Assembly (NCBI GenBank): GCA_030533445.1
Contig: CM060069.1
Location: 7,125,424-7,189,423 of the forward strand
Source: Cyprinodon diabolis
Lineage: Eukaryota; Chordata; Actinopteri; Cyprinodontiformes; Cyprinodontidae
Direction of reading: 5' to 3'
Length of the DNA: 64,000 nt
Below the pieces are notes generated by a model. That model did no database searches, had not been told where the DNA came from, and saw nothing but the letters and a program-made list of their open reading frames with translations. Every line of letters begins with the position of its first letter. Position 1 is the stretch's first letter. Positions 29,216 through 41,815 of the stretch are shown piece after piece. Position numbers and translations under genes: made by a program.

Positions 29216-31860
29216 CTAAATCAGCTTTTTATGATGATATGCGCTGACAGAAGGGGCCATAACTGATTCATCCCTTAATATTTCACCTTTAACATTAACT
29301 TAAACATTTATTTAGAAATGACAGTTAGCTCTGAGCTCCAGCTGGATCACAGTTTCCATCCATTAGATCAGGGTTCTGCAACCTCAGCTTTGTGGCTCAC
29401 TTTTAATATATCAAAAATGTGCTGTTACGCTTTTTAATTTTTTTTTTCTTTTTGTGTTATTCTTTTGTGTGCATTTCCCCCAAAGCCAGTTATTACACAT
29501 CCAGCGCACACCCAGGATGCTTTAGCCAGCACTTGTTTCTGGTACGAGTGCCATTGACGGTTATTTAACACAATAACATGTAATAATTTCATATTACATT
29601 TAAAATATAACATCAATCTGACACTTCATATATAAATTCAGGCATAGATGAGTTAACAAAAAAAAAAGGTTTTGATATTAACTTAGAGATTAATTTAAAG
29701 ATTAACTTAAAGATTTTTTCATATTAAATTCTTTTCATGTTTCAATGTCAAGAAATGGAAACTGTCATGAAAAGGAGGAAACTAAGTGGCGTCCTAATGG
29801 CAGTAGAGGCATGAGAATAGGTAGGAATCTCAATAATATTCAGGAATTTAGTTTAGAGGAACTTTAAATCATAATGGTTTTATTATTTTAAAAAATTCCC
29901 TGATGAGAATGAAGACAATCGACGTTTAAGGGTTTCATCTTTATCATTAATGATGTGTGAGTTTATTACGCCTGTTGCGTGTCAGAATTGATGTTTTCCA
30001 CAATAGTTTATCTAATTAACCCTTTATAGGGCCCACAACGAAAATCCAAATTTCAAGCCAATAGTGTTATTAGAATCCAGGACCTTATTACCTTATAAAA
30101 AAAATATGGATATTTTGATGGTGAAAATGCAAAAAAAGTCAACGTAATAACAAGAAACGCAAACTTGCCCGAATATTTTAAGAAAAATAACAAAAATGCT
30201 TCTGTAAGAAATTCATGAAAAACAATCTGAGAGTTAAAGAAACACATTTTTTGGTCCAACACAACCTTGGAGGCATTAATGCTGATACTGGCACTTAGAT
30301 TTTTTAGTTTATAAACCTAAATATAATTGTTAACTAGGCTTATTAACTTTTTAACTTTTCAATTAGCGTTATACCTTTTTTTCTTGACTTGTTAGCATTC
30401 TTTAGTAGTTAATATATCATTCAAATGCTCATCTAATTGGTCAAATGGCAAAATAAAATGTGCAGCCATGTAGCAGCATCTTTGCTGAATGGCTGGATAT
30501 AGATCTTGTGCTTCTAGATCTCTCTGAGGGACCGGGGGAGGGGACTCTATTTGTAGGACGTATGCAAGGGATCAAAAACGGCAACTTGCCCTATAAAGGT
30601 TTAAGACAGTTCCTCAGTCCGGCTATATACAGTTCTAATCTTCATTCTGTACGTGGCAAAGATTTGGGAATGGAATGAGAGCGGCGTCCTTCAGCTGAGA
30701 ACAAAGTGTAATAATTTGATAATGCTGGAGCCATGGATGTCCAATCATCTGCTAACTTGTATGATGTAATGATGTGATGATGTGTCAGACTAGAGATGTA
30801 TGAAAATGCCTTTTTAACTGTTAATCACTTCCTGAGAGGTGAGCAGCTGCCTTCTTTAACTCTAAGCAACTTCTCTGATTGGAGTAATATTACAATTTCT
30901 AACAGAATCTGTGGTCATATCTCCTGGTTATTTAATACATATAAGTTATGAAGTGTTACTTAAAGAGTTTGTCCTGATTTTTTTTCAGGGAAAAGAACCA
31001 GAGAGAGAAAGATTCAAGGTGCAAACACGGAGCTTTAACTGCTACCTACAAAAGTAGAAAAAAGGAGAAGCTTGAATAGAAAACTGTCTTAGATTAATTA
31101 ACCTTAGAGACTAAAACAGCATTTTTATTTATTTCTTTAAGAACCAGCAGAAGTTTTAGCTGCACTCCAACTGCCGTGGAAATATAAAGGGAGTTTAAAG
31201 TGATTTAGGCCCAGGGGCCGTTTGTGGCCATCCTACTGATTTTGTGCAGCTCCTAAAAGTCCTGAAACGGGGTCAAATCGGACCTGCAAGTACAAGCAGG
31301 GACTTTTATTTTTATTAAAATAAAATCTTGGAAAAAAAAAAGTTCTTCGGTAGCAAAGGAAAAAAAAGTTATAATGGTTTCAGAGTGCATTTTAAATTTA
31401 GAGTAAAACTACAAATATTCAGAAACTTTCTGTAATTTCTTTCTTTCTCTGCTTTTAAGTAATCTGTGTCCGTCTTATTAAAACATATTTTATTCATAAC
31501 CTTTTTATATTTAGGATCTACAAATATTTACAGATCATTATGAAATAAAGCAAAGAAATCAAATAACTTTTCCTTTTTAAAATTTAACTTAAAGAAATCT
31601 TTTTTTATTTGGCCCTAAATTGTTCCCAGCCTCTGATTTGAACACACATACCTGTTTCAGAGTGAAAACAAGTTTTTAAATGGGTGTAATGCAACCAGTA
31701 GGTGGCGTATTTGGTTACATTATGTCTGGCTTCAATATAACCTATAAAGAGGCAATTTTAAAATGTAAAAGCAAAAAACAAATTATAAAGTGTGAAAGCA
31801 GAATTTATTGCAGATATAGTTGATCAGACATTCCTGAAAAGAAAATTCCAACTATTTCAA
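29216..31860. other. AT-rich intergenic, one hAT-like end
   Basis: At 29366-29405, 'TCAGGGTTCTGCAACCTC...GTGGCTCACTTTT' is an hAT-like left end without a partner. Around 30670-30800 the sequence is less AT-rich. No gene was recognised in this 2.6 kb. Confidence 0.45.
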
Positions 31861-31871
31861 TACTCAATACA

Positions 31872-32136
31872 ATAGGGTTCAAGGAGACAGAAGCAGAGAT
31901 ACAGAAAGCAGCTGTAAAAGGCGGCCCCGTCCAGGAAACACACAGCCAGGCAGACGAGCTCTGAGCCAGCTCCCATGTCAGAGGATGAAGAGAGCACATC
32001 CAGCCAGTCACGGTCAGAGAAACAGGACCACACTGGAAAACAGGCCGATCTCCAACATTTATAAACAAAGGTGTTGATGGCAGCAGCACAGCTGATATTT
32101 CTCTGCAGGATGGAGTCACTGCCAAACAGATGTGAA
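31872..32136 (-). mobile_element. L2 LINE tail, internal fragment
   Basis: Reverse complement of the central part of the L2 3' tail; the terminal repeat and the end of ORF2 are both missing. It keeps the overlapping open frames seen in other copies (VFQCxPVS and ACFPVWSCFS frames). Confidence 0.85.
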
Positions 32137-33534
32137 TATCCCATGAAATAAATAAGTATAGCATGAAATAAGTAGATATAACATTTATGTAATACATGAT
32201 TTTAAATAATAAATATACCAACAAATTCTCAAAATTACATTGAAAAATCAAATCTCCCATTAAATGATAAAAAAAATACATAAAATGAATCTATAAATCT
32301 CTCCATGAGCCTCTGCTTCAGCCTATCAGCACAGCTCCTTGCCTTCATTTCAGCCAATCACATTACTGGTTACACAGATCTGCTTTCAGCATCGGTGTCC
32401 TCTGGCTGGGTCTGAGTGATAAAGACTTATTCATTCTTCATGTCAATGAAACTTTCTAATTACTGTGTGAATCTCCCCAGGCTGAAATATCTGTATCAGC
32501 TTTACAAATCTAGAACATAAAATCTATTGAAAATAGCTCAACCTGACAGTAAATGGATGAATATCCATAGATATAAACCATTTCTCTGTAGTTCTGTAGC
32601 AGGGGCTCCTTGTCCCACTGGAAGCCGATTCATCTGACTGACAGTTGCAAAAAAAGTTTGATCCATGTCTATAATTTAAAGTAATTATCACAACAGAGTT
32701 ACAGTTAATATAATCAAGTTTATTTTAAGGGTTTTAAGTAAAAACTTGATTCATTTAACAAAACAGATAATAACCATTAAATACAAGATAATGAAATCAT
32801 TGATTAAAACAGTTTAGATTTATCAATAATGGTATACATTTTGAGTAAATCTGAATCGTCTCTGTGCAAACTATGCATATTTAATATGTATCTGGAAAAC
32901 AATACTTCAGCTATAACAAATAACTACACATAAGTTGACATTAAGTATTTATTTACTAACGATATAAAATAATTTCAGAATAAATTACCTGTGTGATGTT
33001 TCTTCCTCTATTTAAGTAACAGTAATTTGGAATTAATAACTTTGAAAAGCCACAAATAATCAATAAAACAGTACAAATATTAGGTAAACTTTATAGTCCT
33101 TTTAAATTGTGGAATTTGTTTGTTTGGTAGAGACAATGCACATTAAATAACAGTACGTAAATGTGCAAGAATTAGTCAAAAGGCTCTTTTCCATCTGTTG
33201 TCCTTTGATTGAACACAATGAATAGTGTGTTCAATCAGTCATGTTGTTGCAGTGCTAGCAACTAGTCAGCCAACAGGGTCTTATTGCCACAATCTGGGGA
33301 ACTACTTCCTTACTAGAGTTAACTTGTTCTTTCATTAGTTATTAATGTTATGCTTAATTAATACAAAAATAGTTTTGCTTTAGTTGAGTTAGTGTATGCT
33401 ACACTAACTCAAAGTTTTTCATTTAGCAGAAATGTTAGAAAACAATGAGCTTGAGTGCTCAGTCTAAATAATTACTTTCGGTTTACAGTGAATGTAGAAA
33501 AAAATCAAGCTAACATTTATTTGTGGAGATTAGT
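32137..33534. other. Intergenic, one balanced stretch
   Basis: 32290-32520 is non-repetitive with several ATTA/AATCAC words and might be conserved noncoding DNA. The remainder is AT-rich with nothing recognised. Confidence 0.35.
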
Positions 33535-34957
33535 GTGGCTTAGGCTATCCTGAGCTATCTCTATAATAATGCTGCTATAGGCTAAGGTTACTGGAGGGCA
33601 TAGGGACCACTTTTCATCATTCCGCTTCATTCTATCTCTATTCCCCTATTCCACAGTATTTAGTTCTACCAATTAATTTATGTTCTCTCAACTTTTTTGC
33701 ATCCTATGCCTCATTTACACTACCCCTCTGAAACCGACCCGAGCCGAGTTCGGACCAACTTTGGATCAGTTAACCGTGCCGAGCTTGGTTCTTACGACCA
33801 TTCACACATCACACTAACACGGTTCCTCCCCTCCTATCGGCAGTCCACAATACTACAGCTCTCAATGGGGGGATTTCCCAAATAAAATGGCGGCGCCCAT
33901 AACATTCAGGAACCTATGTGCCTGGTAGCCTCCTCCGCCCCACTTTCAATGAGAGCCTCAGTCTCGGCATCACCCCGGTCGCACCACACTCCTTTGATGC
34001 CATTTATTGTTAACAATCTGAGAAGTTTGTATTGTGAACATTTGAAGAGATCTGTGAATTGCCCGACACGACAGAAAACCTGCAAAATGAGACAGTTGAC
34101 TGTAAATAGGAGATGACGCGCTTTGCTCACGGGTTCCTTGTGATCAGAGAACCGAGCCACAACTGAACTTTGCTGAGCCCTACTGGTTTAGTGGTGTCTG
34201 GCACGATCCAGTTGAGTTGCGTTCCATTTACACTCAACAGTTATCTCGGTTACTGTGCTAAGACCATTCTCTGCATGGTTTCACAGTAGTTAAATGGGGC
34301 TATAGTAGCTTCATCTGGTTCTGTTTAGCTGTAACATAATTCTGGAGAGAAATATCAGCTGTGCTGCTGACATCAACACCTTCGATTATAGATGATAGAG
34401 TCGGGCTTGTTATTCAGTGTTTAGTCCTGTTTCTCTCCTAGACATCTTTATGGCCTCAATGAACAACTGTATGTGCTCATGAAAACTGGCTCAGCTCTCT
34501 TCGGCTTAGCTGTTTCTTCCCTAGACAGATTTCTGCGGAGGTAGTTTACTGCTACCTTTTCTAACATAGAAAGTATTTATAGATCAGCTCTTCTATGTTC
34601 CTTTTGTATCTCTGCTTCTGTCTCCTTGAACCCCAGTCGGCCTCGGCAGATGGCCGCTCACATGGAGCCTGGTTCTGCTGGAGGTTTCTTCCTGTTTAAA
34701 GGGAGTTTTTTCTCCCCACTGTCTGTGCATACATGCTCAGTGTGACGGATTGCTGAAGAGTCAAAGACACGATTCAAGCAAATATCTACTGTCCCTACGT
34801 GCTCACCAAGAAAAAGCAAATCCCAATAACTCAATGCAATCAGCTGTTTTTCTTTTAGATGGAAAACTAACTAACCTGACTGAATTGTCTCTGTAAAGTG
34901 CCTTGTGATGACATGTGTTGGGAATTGGTGCTATGGAAATAAAACTGAATCGAAAAA
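33535..34957 (+). mobile_element. L2 LINE tail interrupted by a DNA element
   Basis: Two parts, 33535-33707 and 34301-34957, join to a continuous L2 3' tail ending 'GGAAATAAAACTGAATCGAA'. It belongs to the subfamily that has the 'TAACATAGAAAGTATTTATA' block. Between the parts is the element at 33708-34300. Confidence 0.85.
33708..34300. mobile_element. Nonautonomous DNA element inside L2 tail
   Basis: 593 bp. The ends are imperfect inverted repeats: GCCTCATTTACACTAC at the left, and the reverse complement of the right end reads GCCCCATTTAACTACTG, each followed by TGAAACC. A TAT trinucleotide occurs on each side (33705-33707, 34301-34303), suggesting a 3-bp duplication. Its only open frames are short. 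The superfamily is uncertain; 3-bp duplications fit PIF/Harbinger. Confidence 0.6.
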
Positions 34958-37245
34958 TACCAGTTTGTGCATGATTTGGATAAAGGAAAAGCAATGCAAC
35001 ACAATTAGAAGCTTAAAAAAAGGATTTTGCATGAATAATTTTTGAATAAATTTCATTTAACCAGTACCTGTATGTTAGTGTCGGTTTTGACCAATGCTAA
35101 AAAATGTCACCTTCAGAAACAATTGTCACTAATATATAATAACTCCCAATTATTAGTTCCTGAGTAAGGATCTTTATATTTCCATATCCTGCATATTTCA
35201 GCAGGTCTAATGCAGCAGACCTCTGTCAGTTCCTGAGAGTGTGTTTTTTTTAGGGTGTAAGTGTGAACTAGCAGGCGTTTCCTTCTGCTCTTCCTAACAG
35301 CCTCATTATCCTCTAAATACGGGTTTGACATCAAAGGCAGCGCCACTACTCACACCTCCATCTCCTCTTGGTCCACACACTTCTTTATGTATCGACTCTT
35401 CTGCAATAATGTGCAAAAGCAGGCTGTGCTTCCCTCTCTAGCTGGAAGGAAGGCGACCTTGGTTGCAGCAGCGTGGATCAGAAGGAGCAGGGAAGGAACC
35501 GGTGTGTTGAAAGAAAGGTTTCATTTGATGTTCCTGGATCAGGATTAACATGTGACTGTTTTTTGACACTGAATGTGTGAAGCAAACGGGGACTTTATTA
35601 TCCCCTAAGGAAAGTCTGCCTCTCTGTGCTGCAAAGCAGAGGTAATAAGTGTAGATATAAGTTAATATTAGTGCATGAAGATAATCAGGATCATAACTTA
35701 ATTTACTTTATATTTTGGTTATATGATGAAAGCAGGGATTCAGAATAAATATATTTACTTATTTAAAACTTTGTTAGCACCGGAAAAATAAGGCATCAAG
35801 TATGTAAATGGAAAACACAAGAAGTCATGCAGTGAAAAACTGGATAACTTTGTTTTATCCTGTCATCTATAACTTTTTTATTTATAATAGCAAAGAACAT
35901 TTTATGTATTCTGCATTTGTTAACAGCAAATATTAGGAAGGAAGTTAGAAATAATAAACTTTGTTTTAAAGTCAAATTGAAGAATGTGAAAACATTTTAC
36001 TTTTATGACTAGACATATTTTCACTGAAAAATTACACTTTTTTTCCTTTGTTTTTATTTTTTATTTCCTTTTTCTTTTTACAGCAACAGAAAATCTTTCA
36101 ATAGTTTATCACTTTGCAACTGTTTTTCTGCACCTAACTTATGAAAAACTGTTTGCATCTTTACGGATTTCTTTTGTCTCGAAAATATTTATTTAGACCC
36201 TGAAAAAAAATTTTTTTTTATAAAAAGATTTTGTTTGTCTGTTTGATGTTTTGTTTATCAGAGAAGAAATTCAGACAAAACAGTCCTTTGTCTCTTTCTT
36301 TAAACCATCAGTAGCTGCAGTACTATGTATATTTTAGCCACTACAAGTGAAATAGTCTCCTTCTATGTGTTTTACTCTGCAATCGGACCACGCTGGACCA
36401 GCTGATATAAGAAATCATGGAGTTTATTGCAAAGAAAAGTCCACATTTTCCGCTCTAGATCACAGAACAAAAATATGTCTAATTAGGTAAAGGTCAAATA
36501 TGTTTTCTTGCCTAATAAGATCTTATAGCTTAGTAAGCTGTTGAGGTTAAGGGGAGCTCAGACTGCCTTACAGCGGCACTCTAGGGATGAAAACAAATAA
36601 TTAACTTAATTAACTTAATTGTGTATGAGATTCAAGTTTGTTTGATTTAATAAGTTGATAATGTTGGTTTTAAAGGAATTCCTTCCTGTAGTTGTAATGT
36701 TACTGATGGGCTCTAGAGGACACCACTGTTCATTCTTAAGCAGAGCCTTTTATTGTATTTGATTACATTAAAAACAGAAAGTAGTTTCAAAGTTTCCATG
36801 AAATTAATTAAAACAAAGTAACAAATAGGCTGAAAGTATATCATAGCGACATACCCTGTCTTTTTAGTTTTGCATTATATTGTGAGTAAAACTCACTGAA
36901 ACTACAAAATCTAAGTAATGTTGCAGGACACTTACAGTACAGCTTAGTTTAGATACTTTTTTTGCCCAAACAAGTCAACTCCTCATAAGAAATTTAGCCT
37001 AGTGCTGAAATTTACTCTTTGATATTTAAAATCAAAATCAGCAGTGGTATCACAGCAGTGCCTTCTGGGCGTATGACGTATGCTATAGGTCCTTTAGGGC
37101 TAGCTCTGTCAAACCCATAACAGCAATGAGTTACGTTAAACTTTTTTCAGCTTGACCCAGAGCGCATTGAAACTGATGAGAATGTGGAAATCACAACAGA
37201 TGATTAAGATGAGGAGGACCAAAGAGAGGGGAGAGTTTAATGAAT
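34958..37245. other. Intergenic, nothing certain
   Basis: AT-rich with short open frames lacking family resemblance. 35340-35480 and 37040-37130 are more balanced. No transposon ends were identified. Confidence 0.45.
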
Positions 37246-37893
37246 TCAATTCAGTTTATTTCTATAGCAACAATTAACAAAACAAGTCATCTCAAGGCAC
37301 TTTACAGTTCAACCATCATACAGTTAAATTGATTCAAAGTTTTCTATCTAAGAAAAACCAGTTGATTGAATCGACTCATTGACTCTTCAGCAGTCCCTCA
37401 CACTAAGCATGCTTGTAGCGACAGTGGAGAGGAAAAACTCCCTTTTAACAGGAAGAAACCTCCAGCAGAACCAGGGTCAGTGTGAGCGGCCATCTGCCGA
37501 GGCCGACGGGTTCAAGGAGACAGAAGTAGAGATACAAAAAGCAGCTGTAAAAGGAAACACACAGCCAGACAGACGAGCTCCGAGCCAGCTCCCATGTCAG
37601 AGGATGGAGAGAACACATCCAGCCAGTCACAGTCAGAGAAACAGGACTACACTGAAAAACAGGCTGAGCTCCAACATCTATAAACAAAGGTGTTGATGGC
37701 AGGGATACAGAAAGAAGCAGAGATACAAAAAGGAACTGTAAAGGCGGCCCCATCCAGGAAACACACAGCCAGGCAGACAAACTCCGAGCCAGCTCCCATG
37801 TCAGAGAATGAGGAAACAGGACTACACTGGAAAACAGGCAGATCTCCAGCATCTATAAACAAAGGTGTTGATGGCAGCAGCACAGCTCATATA
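37246..37893 (-). mobile_element. L2 LINE tail with internal duplication
   Basis: Minus-strand copy beginning at its 3' end with the GAATTCAATTCAGTTTATTT terminal repeat. The central ~180 bp occurs twice in tandem (about 37507-37702 and 37715-37880), each ending 'AACAAAGGTGTTGATGGCAG'. Other copies have this block once. Confidence 0.85.
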
Positions 37894-38555
37894 AAAAGGC
37901 AGATTTTTTTTCATGTACAAAGATACATTGCTCTATGATCACTCCACTGAAGCAGTTAATGCTTTAATTAACTCAAAATGTTCAAACATGTCAGCAAAAT
38001 TTGTTTGATTTTATTATTCTGGTGCAGTTTGTACAACACACCTGGAAAATGCTAACATCTATTTCCATTCGCCACCACAGGTACTGGAAATCCCCCAATG
38101 GCTGAGTGACCTGATGGAACTACTGTGAGGGATTCCCAGTGACAGCGCCCCATCAGTATGTGGGGGTCTCAGCAGCTCTAACACCAAAACATTATACTAT
38201 AAGGCAAGACCATAATCTTGATAAACTGGGAACACATACAATGTTTTGAGGTGGACTTTCTCACTTAAAAACATATTAAAACCTATTTTTACCAAAGGAT
38301 CACAGCCAATATAGCAGCTGCCATTGAACACAGGAGCAGCACAAGCATCACATGCATCTGTTCCCACTTTACATATCTGATATTTATGTGGAAAATCTTA
38401 AAAAATGGAACAGCAGACGCTTCTTTGCTGCTCAAATCGCTTTCCGTGTGAACGAAGCATAAGCACTGTCACAAAGCTACTGGGAAGGAACTGGGCTCCG
38501 TTCCACCTAATATTCCTATTGGTGCAGAATCCTTTTGTGTTGACGCTGGCATCCT
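37894..38555. other. MITE-like remnant
   Basis: 38110-38460 resembles the interior and right end of the MITE at 12513-13101 ('GGGATTCCCAGTGACAG', 'TTTCTCACTTAAAA', 'TTTGCTGCTCAAATCGC...GTGTGAACGAAGCAT'). The remaining sequence is not recognised. Confidence 0.45.
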
Positions 38556-38739
38556 AAAGCTGGGCTTACACTGTGTGATTTTTTTGGTCTTTTCGGGCCG
38601 ACTTTCCAGCGTTTGATTTTCAAACATGTTTGATTTTCAGTCGACTGTCTTGGGAAAAACGCTCAGTGGGCAAAGAAGGATTCTTCTTCTTCCTTGTCTT
38701 TGTCCAAATACGTCGTCGCCTTTTCTTTTTAGGGCTTTC

Positions 38740-40081
38740 CAGTGGCGGCCGGCCCATAGGGGGCGCTGGGGCACCGCCCTACCTGATAAGAAGAGAGAAA
38801 CGTAAAATATATTTTTAGAAATTAACTCATAAATGTCAGTTTTACTCTCTAGAGTGTGTACCTATAAGCAAAACAAATTATATAAACTACATTTCCCTAT
38901 CTACTGTCATTCAGTTGTGGATTTCCACAGACAGACTCCTACTGTCTCTGTTCTGGGGGCTGTGATCAGACAGCCCCACATTTGCAGAGAATCTGTCAAT
39001 CATGTACTATTGCTAGGTGAATTTAATGGCCAATCAGCGTCTCAGAACTCTATGGTCTTGGGGCGCTGAAAATACTGCGCTTTAACAGGCTTCTGAACCC
39101 AAGCGCAGGTGCAGACAATTAGAGGGACGATGGCGAACGTAACGAACGAGATGCAGCTTCCACCAAATTCAATGAGATCCTTATTTATCTACCCGTTTGC
39201 CAGAAGAACATCCCTGTTGTAGGGTAGGAAAATTTCATGTCATGGTTATTGTGACTGTGACTAATCCACATCCTCTAACTTTGCGCGCCACACACACATT
39301 CCTGTTATACTGTGTTTGTGAGGACCAATGAACTCGCGCTGATCCCAGTAGCTCCATTAACTTAAAACACACAAGCTGTTCCTGGTTACCTGCTGGCGTA
39401 TTGAGGTGCACACTTAATATTTCAGTGGGTTTAGCCGTGTGTGTGTGGGGGGGTGTGTGGGGGGTGTGGGTGTGTGTGTGTGTATGTGTGTATGCTACGG
39501 GGACTTTTCATCTTCTGTCTGGCTGCGTCTTTGCTGGGTTCAAACCCAGTTTGGTGTAATTGAATAAGTCAATTAATCCGTGTAAAATAATTAAGTTGTA
39601 AAAATTATTTGTTTTTGTACATCAATTGTTTGTGGAGGTAATATATGGACAAAACTGATTAATGAGAAGAAATCAGAAATAAGAGAGCCTGTAGGGGCTT
39701 AAACTATTTAATGAGGGCTGTGGGAAGAAAAGCGACAATTTTTGTTTTGTTTCTTTGTTACATTGCTGGTACCTGGAGGGAGGCTGAGGCCCAGAGGATC
39801 TTGTACATGTTTAGTTTCTTTTGCATCCTGTTTTGAGTTTTTGAGCACAATAAATCACCAACACCGGTAACCCGACTGAGCCTGGATTCTTGGAGGCCAA
39901 AGAACCCCGTCACAGTGACCCAAATCATCACTGTTACTGTTATTATATAGTAAATTAAATCATTACTGTTAAATTGTATGTATTGTCCAATTCTTTATTT
40001 GAATTCTTTTTCCGGATTAGTTGGAGACATACACTAGGCTATATCAGCCCCACCAAAAATATTTTTCACCAGCCGCCACTG
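38740..40081. mobile_element. hAT-like nonautonomous element with 8-bp duplication
   Basis: Inverted ends CAGTGGCGGCCGGCCC and (complement) CAGTGGCGGCTGGTG, flanked by the exact 8-bp duplication GGGCTTTC at 38732-38739 and 40082-40089. 1,342 bp without a transposase frame. It contains a TG-rich microsatellite at about 39437-39490. Confidence 0.88.
39437..39490. repeat. TG/G-rich microsatellite
   Basis: Imperfect (TG)n mixed with G runs, within the hAT-like element. Confidence 0.9.
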
Positions 40082-40440
40082 GGGCTTTCAGCACAAAATT
40101 GCCAAATCAGTGCGTTTCTCTCTAGTGAGCTTCATTTTCCTCTTCTACTGGTTTGGCTTCCAGATAGATGAGTCCGAGTAGTTCTATCTCACTGTTGAGC
40201 TGAGTCCCACGTGGTTTTTAGACGTACAGTGTGAGCAGGTAGATCGCATTAGAGCGTCGGGTCACACAGTGAGAGAATATACATCGTGAGCTGTGAACTT
40301 TTAAACCCTGCTGTTTCGTTGTACAGCGTGAGCTGTATGTAGTAGATTTTGCAGTGTTAAAGTAACACTTTAAGATTGCATTTGGTCCTACTCTGAATTT
40401 GTGTTAAATTAGAACTCTACGTAGTGTATATTTTACTCCA

Positions 40441-41283
40441 CCCTTAGCAAAAAGTAGTTCATTCAAGTATACTAAAAGTGCACTAATTTCATACTTAAAA
40501 TCAGGCAGTGCACTTATTCTAAACTATATTTTATATACTTAACAGTAGTATAGTCAAGTGTACTTGACTATACTAGAAAAACGAAACGCTAATATTTTCC
40601 AGAACGTTTGTCGTAAAGACGGAGACGTAAAATAAATGTGATCGTCCACACGAATGCATGAAAACGCTGCAAAATGTATGCCAGGCCTGTAAGTGGCGCT
40701 GTGGTGCCAAAGCAAAAATAGGCGACGAAATGTTGGGCATGCGCACTAATATTTATACATGGCTGCCCTGCGGGTCCATTTTCGTGGTTCAGTCAAATTC
40801 AGGTGCTGAACTATGTCGTCGATATTGCTCTGTTCTTCCTGGAGATATTCCAGAAGAAGAAGAAGATTCTGTTGTAAGCCCGACAGCAGGGTGAGTAGCA
40901 TGAGCAGCAACCATTCAACACAGTACGGCGCCATTGTTGTTGTGATACTGTGTCGCGCATGCGTGTTTAGAGGCGACGCTATGACGCATGCGTGTAAGAA
41001 AAAAAATGCGGTTAGAGCTTAAAGATGGAAACACGAAAATGGCGTTTCAAAATCTTCCCACTCTGAAGGCCTGATAAAAAAAAGATCGTTTACAGACCCC
41101 TGAAACGCCGGCTTCGTATGGATGAGAGGCTGGTTTGGTGAAAAATTTGTGCGTTTAGGCCAGGGTTCGGCTTCGTGTGGACGGGGCCTAAGAGTACATT
41201 GTTCCATATACTTCCTAAACTTATACTAATACTTAAGTATTCTTAATAGAATTTACTTCAAGTATACTACTTTTTGCTAAGGG
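40441..41283. mobile_element. MITE with CCCTTAGCAAAAAGTAG ends, holding another insertion
   Basis: The inverted ends match over at least 17 bp, and further inward both arms contain AAGTATACT words. The middle (about 40575-41190) has a different, GC-richer character with its own inverted words CGTCCACACGAA (40644) and TTCGTGTGGACG (41173), typical of a second fish MITE. Non-coding; the 78-codon frame at 40658-40894 lies in the inner element. Confidence 0.65.
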
Positions 41284-41815
41284 CAGTTGTTCTAGTAATA
41301 ACTCTAAAAGAGTTGACTCTGCATATTTAACATGGTGGAATTCACTGTGCTGCGTGCAATGATTGAAAAAAACCATGTATGCCCGACTTCAACAGAAGTA
41401 AATAATAATAAATTTTGGACCTGTCAAAAATATATAAAGCCCTTTTTTTTTTTTTTTTGCACTTTTATCCAGCACTATCTTAGTGAATTATCTTTTAAAT
41501 TTTGATTTGGTGAAAAGGTTGTGAGCTTTAAGAAACTGGCAAAAAAAAAATATATATATATTTTTTAGAAGAAAATAACTTCATTAGCTCAGTTTAACAT
41601 AATGAGCTCTGATTATGATGAGTTAAAGGAATAAATATGAAATAATTTTGAATTTTTGTTACTCTGAGTTTTCTAGCCGTCTTTTTGAGGAACCCTGTCA
41701 CTATAAATAATCACAAAAAACTACAGTTCTCTAAAAAGAAAAAAAAAAGATTAGATTAGCAGCATAGATAAGCAGCTTGTGCTAACAACATCAGACAGAT
41801 TTCTTCTGTATTCAA
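41284..41815. other. AT-rich, nothing recognised
   Basis: Low-complexity A/T tracts (41440-41460, 41545-41565, 41740-41752) and no repeat ends or frames. Confidence 0.5.

Larger units (their letters stand above)
38565..40310. mobile_element. Outer MITE, split by an hAT-like element
   Basis: Left part GGGCTTACACTGTGTGATTT (38566-38739), right part 40082-40310 with 'ACAGTGTGAGCAGG' and 'GCGTCGGGTCACACAGTG'. The 38740-40081 element, with its target duplication, separates them. 'Transported-signal' words of this type recur in fish MITEs. Exact ends were not fixed. Confidence 0.5.
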
